This document shows positions 7,142 through 10,545 of a stretch of 10,545 nt of DNA, piece by piece. The number at the start of each line of letters is the position of its first letter. The first letter of the stretch is position 1. Origin of the DNA: an uncultured Acholeplasmataceae bacterium (GTDB lineage: Bacteria > Bacillota_I > Bacilli_A > RF39 > UBA660); assembly GCA_905203475.1 (NCBI GenBank), contig CAJKWD010000035.1:1-10545 (forward strand), written 5' to 3'. The notes beneath the pieces were generated by a model. That model did not search any database. It worked only from the letters and a program-made list of their open reading frames with translations, and was not told the origin of the DNA. The position numbers were made by a program, and so were the translations under genes.

Positions 7142-7157
7142 GGTAACAGTGTTTTTT
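7122..7157. terminator. Bidirectional terminator shared by murC and the convergent lipoprotein gene
   Basis: AAAACACTGCTACC (7122-7135) pairs with GGTAACAGTGTTTT (7142-7155) with one mismatch, around a six-base loop AATTAA. T-runs lie on both sides (TTTTTT at 7152-7157 on the plus strand; the A-rich 7111-7125 gives U-rich RNA on the minus strand). The loop contains both stop codons: murC TAA at 7139-7141 and the minus-strand TAA at 7138-7140. Confidence 0.85.
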
Positions 7158-8181
7158 GATATGTTATCATATTTTCCCAATCACTTAATGTATAACTATT
7201 ATAATAATTAAAATTCTCATCGTACAAAGCCATACATGGATATCCACTTGTATTAAAATAACAGTGATCTAGATACATATAATACTCTTGATTATTGAGT
7301 TGAATTGTATTACGATTTAAAAAATCAATATAGTAATTCATAGCTGTATTTTCATACATATCGCTTTGAAATTTTTTTTCATATAAATTTTGAAGCATTG
7401 GAATATAACTATATTGCAATACTTGTACTGTATGAGAATTCATATAACCACCATCTTGATATACAGTATCAATATCAGAGATTAATTGTTCTATATCGAT
7501 ATTAGGATCAATACAAGTCAATGCTTCTTTTAAAGAATCGATATTTCCTGTTGTCATCATTTGATAGAATGGTTCTGTACCAACTATTTCAATTAACATT
7601 TTTAAAACAGTAGCAGTATCTCTATATGAAGAATTGAATATATTTCCATATTCATCAGATAGAATAGAAGCAAGCCCCTCTTCAAAAGAGTGGAGTGGTT
7701 CACTATCATTATAAATACGTTTAGAAATTGCGTGAGCAATTTCGTGTTTAAAGGTTGCTACTTCATTGTCGTTTAAATCTTGATCTAATAATAATAAATG
7801 ATTATAGTAAAGACCTTGTAAATTTTGATTCTTAAAATCTACTGTAGCAATTTGTAAATGATTAAATGCTTCAAATATAAAGTCTGGATTATAGTCAATT
7901 AACTTTAATAATAATGGTTGGTAATCTAGTGTCCAATACTTTTGCAATTCCGTCATAGTAGGATTATTCATAATTAATTGTTGTAGATATGTTATTTGTT
8001 TTTCTTGAGATTGACCTTTATAAAAAGGGTTTTCATCCATTACATGAATATCTAATTCTTCAATTGGTGAGTTAGTGTATTCCTGATACCAATCTACTTC
8101 TCCTTCATGAGTACATGCTGTACAAAGTGTAATTCCTGTCGTTAGTAATAATTTACAAAGTAGTTGTTTATTTAGTTTCAT
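7138..8181 (-). CDS. Putative lipoprotein with HEIAH zinc-metallopeptidase motif
   Basis: This encodes a 347-residue protein I do not recognise as a named family. The N-terminus has a basic start (MKLNKQ), a hydrophobic core (7-19) and C-T-A-C with Cys23 as likely lipidation site; Cys at -3 makes this a non-classical lipobox. H-E-I-A-H at 146-150, followed 17-18 residues later by F-E-E-G-L-A-S (166-172), is the layout of gluzincin peptidases: two zinc histidines, catalytic Glu147, and a third ligand Glu167 or Glu168. The rest is rich in Asn, Tyr and Asp, with further cysteines near residues 243, 308 and 317. ATG at 8181 has AGAAGGTG (8187-8194) five bases upstream. It would act outside the membrane, possibly on wall or surface proteins; the substrate is unknown. 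Proteolytic activity is an inference from the motif. Confidence 0.7.
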   Translation of the reverse strand: MKLNKQLLCKLLLTTGITLCTACTHEGEVDWYQEYTNSPIEELDIHVMDENPFYKGQSQEKQITYLQQLIMNNPTMTELQKYWTLDYQPLLLKLIDYNPDFIFEAFNHLQIATVDFKNQNLQGLYYNHLLLLDQDLNDNEVATFKHEIAHAISKRIYNDSEPLHSFEEGLASILSDEYGNIFNSSYRDTATVLKMLIEIVGTEPFYQMMTTGNIDSLKEALTCIDPNIDIEQLISDIDTVYQDGGYMNSHTVQVLQYSYIPMLQNLYEKKFQSDMYENTAMNYYIDFLNRNTIQLNNQEYYMYLDHCYFNTSGYPCMALYDENFNYYNSYTLSDWENMITYQKTLLP

Positions 8182-8211
8182 AAATACACCTTCTTATTCC
8201 GAATGTCCATT

Positions 8212-8239
8212 ATTATACAATAAAATAAAAAAATTGCAA
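8212..8239 (-). promoter_or_regulatory. Promoter of the lipoprotein gene
   Basis: Read on the minus strand, TTGCAA (8234-8239) and TATAAT (8212-8217) are separated by 16 bases. The ATG follows about 30 bases later. The -35 box lies a few bases downstream of the rnhC terminator hairpin. Confidence 0.7.
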
Positions 8240-8244
8240 ATTAA

Positions 8245-8270
8245 AACTTATGAATTTTGATTCATAAGTT
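8245..8270 (-). terminator. Terminator hairpin at the end of rnhC
   Basis: AACTTATGAA (8245-8254) and TTCATAAGTT (8261-8270) form a perfect 10-bp stem with a six-base loop. On the minus strand the stem is followed by TTTTAATTT. The hairpin includes the last codons and stop of rnhC, so coding and terminator sequence overlap. Confidence 0.75.
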
Positions 8271-9228
8271 CTTTAATTTTTTCCGTATTTTTAAAATTTA
8301 ATTTTGCAACTTCTTTTAAAGTATCAAAGCCATGTTCTTTCACAATCTTTAAAGCTGTCTCATCTACTAAATTAGAAGCTCCTTTTGGAAGTGTAATATG
8401 ATATTTTTCTTCTAATTTATGGAATTCTTTTAGAAATATATAACGACTAATTAAAGAAGAACAAGCAACACTTAAAAACTTATCTTCTGCTTTGGTAAAG
8501 AAAGTAATTTTACGAACAACATGTTCTAATCCTTTTAAATAATTATAATATACATATGGATTCGCAAATTGATCAACAATGACAGCATCGACTTCTTTTT
8601 CTTCTTTTTTAGCTTTTGCTAATTGTAAATATAAAACACGATTATGTAAAATGGCTTTCATTTTATTCATATTAATATCTTGTTGATATTTCTCGTTATA
8701 TTCTTTATTATTTAAAATCACGCTTGTATAAGAAATTCTTTGAATGATTTTGGGAACAATTTCTAATATTTTCTCATCACTCATTTTTTTACTATCTTTG
8801 ACACCTAATTCTTCTAAATAGGGAATATCTTCTTTTGTTACATAACTAGCAGTGACAACAATTGGACCAAAATAATCACCAGTTCCTACTTCATCACTAC
8901 CAATCGTTCTTTTATCATATAACTTAGAAACTAGTTTTTGTGTTTCATAGTCATCTTTCTTTTTCTCATCTTTTTTATTCTCACTATTTGTTTCTTCTAT
9001 CTTTTTACCAGGATTTAAATTCTGTTCCATCTGTTTCCATAGAGCTGCATCTATATCAGCACTAATTCCTTGAAATACGACTTTTCCTGATTCATAGAGA
9101 GTTACAACAGTATCTGCTTCATCCGCTTGAAACACCGCATAGGGAGGTGTTTTAGGACGTTTTTTATCTTGAAAATATTCAATCATCTTTTCTTTTGTAT
9201 TGTCACTAATTTTTAAAGTAATTGTCAT
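8248..9228 (-). CDS. rnhC: Ribonuclease HIII
   Basis: This 326-residue enzyme cleaves RNA in RNA-DNA hybrids, removing primers and R-loops in the cytoplasm. Residues 1-72 form the N-terminal TBP-like substrate-binding domain that separates RNase HIII from HII. A charged Lys/Glu/Asp linker (about 76-98) follows. The catalytic domain has the motif G-S-D-E-V-G-T-G-D-Y-F-G-P at 110-122 with metal-binding Asp112 and Glu113, V-D-Q-F with Asp219, and K-A-E-D-K-F-L-S-V-A-C-S-S at 246-258. Aspartates and glutamates of the active site are all present. The start ATG at 9228 has GGTGAT (9233-9238) just upstream. It is transcribed away from cvpA; rnhC close to cvpA is a common arrangement in Bacillota. 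Confidence 0.95.
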   Translation of the reverse strand: MTITLKISDNTKEKMIEYFQDKKRPKTPPYAVFQADEADTVVTLYESGKVVFQGISADIDAALWKQMEQNLNPGKKIEETNSENKKDEKKKDDYETQKLVSKLYDKRTIGSDEVGTGDYFGPIVVTASYVTKEDIPYLEELGVKDSKKMSDEKILEIVPKIIQRISYTSVILNNKEYNEKYQQDINMNKMKAILHNRVLYLQLAKAKKEEKEVDAVIVDQFANPYVYYNYLKGLEHVVRKITFFTKAEDKFLSVACSSLISRYIFLKEFHKLEEKYHITLPKGASNLVDETALKIVKEHGFDTLKEVAKLNFKNTEKIKELMNQNS

Positions 9229-9243
9229 AGTATCACCAAATTC

Positions 9244-9271
9244 ATTTTAACATAAAATTAATAGAAAACAA
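9244..9271 (-). promoter_or_regulatory. Promoter of rnhC (extended -10)
   Basis: On the minus strand, TTGTTT (9266-9271) and TAAAAT (9244-9249) are 16 bases apart, with TG one base before the -10 box, making an extended -10 promoter. It is arranged back-to-back with the cvpA promoter. Confidence 0.6.
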
Positions 9272-9273
9272 AC

Positions 9274-9302
9274 TTTTATTTTTTCCCACTTTGTAATATA
9301 AT
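9274..9302 (+). promoter_or_regulatory. Promoter of cvpA-trxA
   Basis: A perfect TATAAT lies at 9297-9302. The -35 region 17 bases upstream (TTTTAT at 9274-9279) is poor, so promoter strength rests on the -10 box. It diverges from the rnhC promoter within about 60 bases. Confidence 0.55.
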
Positions 9303-9319
9303 AATAATGAGGTGATAGA

Positions 9320-10039
9320 GTGAACATTATAGATATTATCATTATACTAATCTTACTCATGGGCGGTGTCATAGGTTTTAAAAATGGTGTTATCCGTCAG
9401 ACAGTATCTTTTGTAGGTTTCTTTATTGTTGTAATTTTATCTTATTTTTTAAAAGACTTTGTATCGGTAATCCTATATAAGTTTGTTCCATTTTTCTCAT
9501 TTAGTGGTAGCTTAGCAGGGGTTACTACCTTAAATATTTTAATTTATGAAGTAATCGCATTCTTACTCGTATATGTCATTTTAATGGCGATTTATCATTT
9601 TATTGTTCGAGTAACAAGAATTGTAGAAACTATTTTAAAATTTATAGTAATTTTAGGAATTCCATCAAAATTACTTGGAATGGTAGTAGGTTTTATAGAA
9701 ACGTATATTATGGTATTTATTGGTCTATACTGCTTATCACTTCCAATCTTTCAAATTCCAATGATGAATGAATCTGGAGTTAGAAATACTATATTAAATC
9801 GTACACCTGGATTATCAAGTGCTGTAAGTAAAAGCTTAAATGTAGTCAATGAATTTGCTGATTTAAAAGAAAAATATAAAGATACAACAAATAAAAACGA
9901 ACTCAATAAAGAAACATTAGATTTATTCTTAAAATATAACGTAGTTCGTTATGATACCGCAAAAGAATTAGTAGATAGTGGTAAGTTAAAAATCGATGGA
10001 GTAGAAAGTGTATTTCAAAAATATGAAGGGAGCAAATAA
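9320..10039 (+). CDS. cvpA: CvpA family membrane protein
   Basis: This encodes a 239-residue protein starting at GTG 9320, with GAGGTGAT (9309-9316) as a very strong ribosome binding site. The N-terminus N-I-I-D-I-I-I-I-L-I-L-L-M-G-G-V-I-G-F-K-N-G is the CvpA signature. About four membrane helices follow: residues 4-20, 30-44, 68-95 and 105-140 (the last perhaps two). The soluble C-terminal region (about 155-239) is charged and probably cytoplasmic. CvpA proteins were named for colicin V production in Escherichia coli; their biochemical role is unsettled and they are linked to envelope homeostasis. In Bacillus-type genomes the gene sits in a cluster with rnhC, zapA, polX, mutS2 and trxA nearby. 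Here it is followed after only 2 bases by trxA, with none of the middle genes. Confidence 0.88.
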   Translation: MNIIDIIIILILLMGGVIGFKNGVIRQTVSFVGFFIVVILSYFLKDFVSVILYKFVPFFSFSGSLAGVTTLNILIYEVIAFLLVYVILMAIYHFIVRVTRIVETILKFIVILGIPSKLLGMVVGFIETYIMVFIGLYCLSLPIFQIPMMNESGVRNTILNRTPGLSSAVSKSLNVVNEFADLKEKYKDTTNKNELNKETLDLFLKYNVVRYDTAKELVDSGKLKIDGVESVFQKYEGSK

Positions 10040-10041
10040 TT

Positions 10042-10350
10042 ATGTTGAAACATGCAAATGAAAGTGATTTTAATGAAATGACAGGAAAGGGATTAGTACT
10101 TGTTGATTTCTTTGCTACTTGGTGTGGACCTTGTAAAATGTTAGGACCTGTCCTAGAAGACATGGCTAGTGATCGTGATAGCATTGATATTGTGAAAGTC
10201 GATATCGATGAATCAATGAATTTAGCACGCCAATATGGTATTATGAGTGTTCCAACATTAGTACTATTTAAAGATGGGCAAGTAGTTGCTCAAACAAGTG
10301 GTTTTCAACCAAAAGAGTCTATTCAACAATTTATCGATAATAACAAATAA
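10042..10350 (+). CDS. trxA: Thioredoxin
   Basis: This 102-residue cytoplasmic protein reduces disulfides in target proteins and is recharged by thioredoxin reductase. The ATG at 10042 comes 2 bases after the cvpA stop, with AAGGGAG (10026-10032) as ribosome binding site inside the cvpA end, so the two are co-transcribed. The active site F-F-A-T-W-C-G-P-C-K is at 23-32, and the cis-proline stretch S-V-P-T-L-V-L-F at 69-76. The length and fold order match classical thioredoxin; no signal peptide is present. Confidence 0.96.
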   Translation: MLKHANESDFNEMTGKGLVLVDFFATWCGPCKMLGPVLEDMASDRDSIDIVKVDIDESMNLARQYGIMSVPTLVLFKDGQVVAQTSGFQPKESIQQFIDNNK

Positions 10351-10374
10351 AGAGCCTTTATTGGTTCTTTTTTT
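10349..10374 (+). terminator. Terminator of cvpA-trxA
   Basis: AAAGAGCC (10349-10356) pairs with GGTTCTTT (10363-10370), including one G-U pair, around a TTTATT loop, followed by more T to 10374. It begins at the last bases of the trxA stop codon. Confidence 0.8.
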
Positions 10375-10412
10375 GATACAAAAAGTACGTTGACACTCCA
10401 CAAACAATTGTA

Positions 10413-10441
10413 TTGCTTTTCGCAAATTTTCCTGTTATAAT
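10413..10441 (+). promoter_or_regulatory. Strong extended -10 promoter at the right end
   Basis: TTGCTT (10413-10418) and TATAAT (10436-10441) are 17 bases apart, with TG at 10433-10434 forming an extended -10. A palindrome ACAATTGT (10404-10411) touches the -35 box and could be an operator, though it is short. An octamer TTCGCAAA occurs in the spacer (10419-10426) and again at 10481-10488 in the transcript. Confidence 0.7.
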
Positions 10442-10473
10442 GAAGGTAATATAGAAGCTAGGAGTGACGAAAT

Positions 10474-10512
10474 ATGACAGTTCGCAAAGTGTTACCATGG
10501 GGGGGTATTTAG
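10474..10512 (+). CDS. 12-codon leader ORF or frameshifted gene start, near window edge
   Basis: ATG 10474 has an excellent ribosome binding site (AGGAGTGA, 10460-10467) and the promoter above, so translation here is likely. The frame reads MTVRKVLPWGGI and stops at TAG 10510-10512, directly after a run of seven G (10499-10505). If one G is skipped or absent, the frame becomes W-G-V-F-S-T-L-T-L-I-N-K-H-F-I and stays open to the window end. It may therefore be a short regulatory leader peptide, a gene switched off by G-tract slippage, or a gene broken by a sequencing or assembly error in the homopolymer. I do not recognise either protein reading. Confidence 0.45.
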   Translation: MTVRKVLPWGGI

Positions 10513-10545
10513 TACTTTAACCCTTATAAATAAGCATTTTATTGA

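Noticed and set aside
9903..10184. Minus-strand 93-codon open frame across the cvpA-trxA junction
   Set aside because: It overlaps two confident plus-strand genes, including the thioredoxin active site, and looks like a non-coding shadow.
10390..10395. Perfect TTGACA as the -35 box of the right-end promoter
   Set aside because: No acceptable -10 box lies 16-18 bases downstream (TTGCTT at the ideal position); the TTGCTT/extended TATAAT pair is better placed.
1..10545. CRISPR array, tRNA, rRNA or insertion sequence
   Set aside because: I saw no regularly spaced repeats, tRNA-like cloverleaf or rRNA sequence, transposase reading frame or terminal inverted repeats.

Overview
This window is AT-rich DNA (roughly 30% G+C outside one short island). 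It reads as a chromosomal piece of a low-GC Gram-positive (Bacillota, class Bacilli-like), probably an uncultured gut lineage. The evidence is Bacillus-type MurC, RNase HIII, a CvpA next to thioredoxin, strong GGTGAT/AGGAGG-type ribosome binding sites, and canonical TTG/TATAAT promoters. MurC argues for a peptidoglycan wall, so it is not a wall-less mollicute. TGA is used as a stop and TGG for tryptophan, so the genetic code is standard. The lineage is an inference. The family resemblance of the first gene to proteins I associate with uncultured gut Bacilli is from memory only.

Layout. (1) Positions 1-476 hold the 3' end of a gene running in from the left. It encodes a surface-type C-terminal domain with an extremely adenine-poor, GC-rich segment (about 281-390) ending in a G-A-R-P-V-L-Y-L motif. 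This looks like the variable repeat of a diversity-generating retroelement (DGR) target. A hairpin terminator follows it. (2) Positions 590-5772 hold a promoter and a tight six-gene operon for a Tad/Flp-type pilus or secretion machine: two TadE-like pseudopilins, a CpaE/TadZ-like ParA/MinD ATPase, the CpaF/TadA motor ATPase, a TadB platform protein with an unusual Ig-like N-terminal half, and TadC. (3) Positions 5764-7141 hold murC with its own promoter, converging on a minus-strand gene through a shared bidirectional terminator. (4) Positions 7138-9228, minus strand, hold a putative lipoprotein with an HEIAH zinc-peptidase motif and rnhC (RNase HIII), each with its own promoter. (5) Positions 9297-10374, plus strand, divergent from rnhC, hold cvpA and trxA followed by a terminator. 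(6) Positions 10413-10545 hold a strong extended -10 promoter and ribosome binding site leading into a 12-codon reading frame that stops just after a run of seven G. A different frame stays open to the window edge, so this is either a leader peptide or the frameshifted start of a gene cut by the window.

How they fit. The Tad genes should build a short envelope-spanning fibre apparatus: motor TadA on the inner face, TadB and TadC in the membrane, the ParA-like protein for localisation, and TadE-like pseudopilins as fibre or tip parts. No major Flp pilin, prepilin peptidase or secretin is visible; lack of a secretin is expected in a single-membrane cell. The most interesting signals are the DGR-like hypervariable cassette just upstream of the pilus operon and the Ig-like extracellular module fused to TadB. 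Together they raise, but do not prove, the idea of a retroelement-diversified surface or adhesion system next to its export machine.
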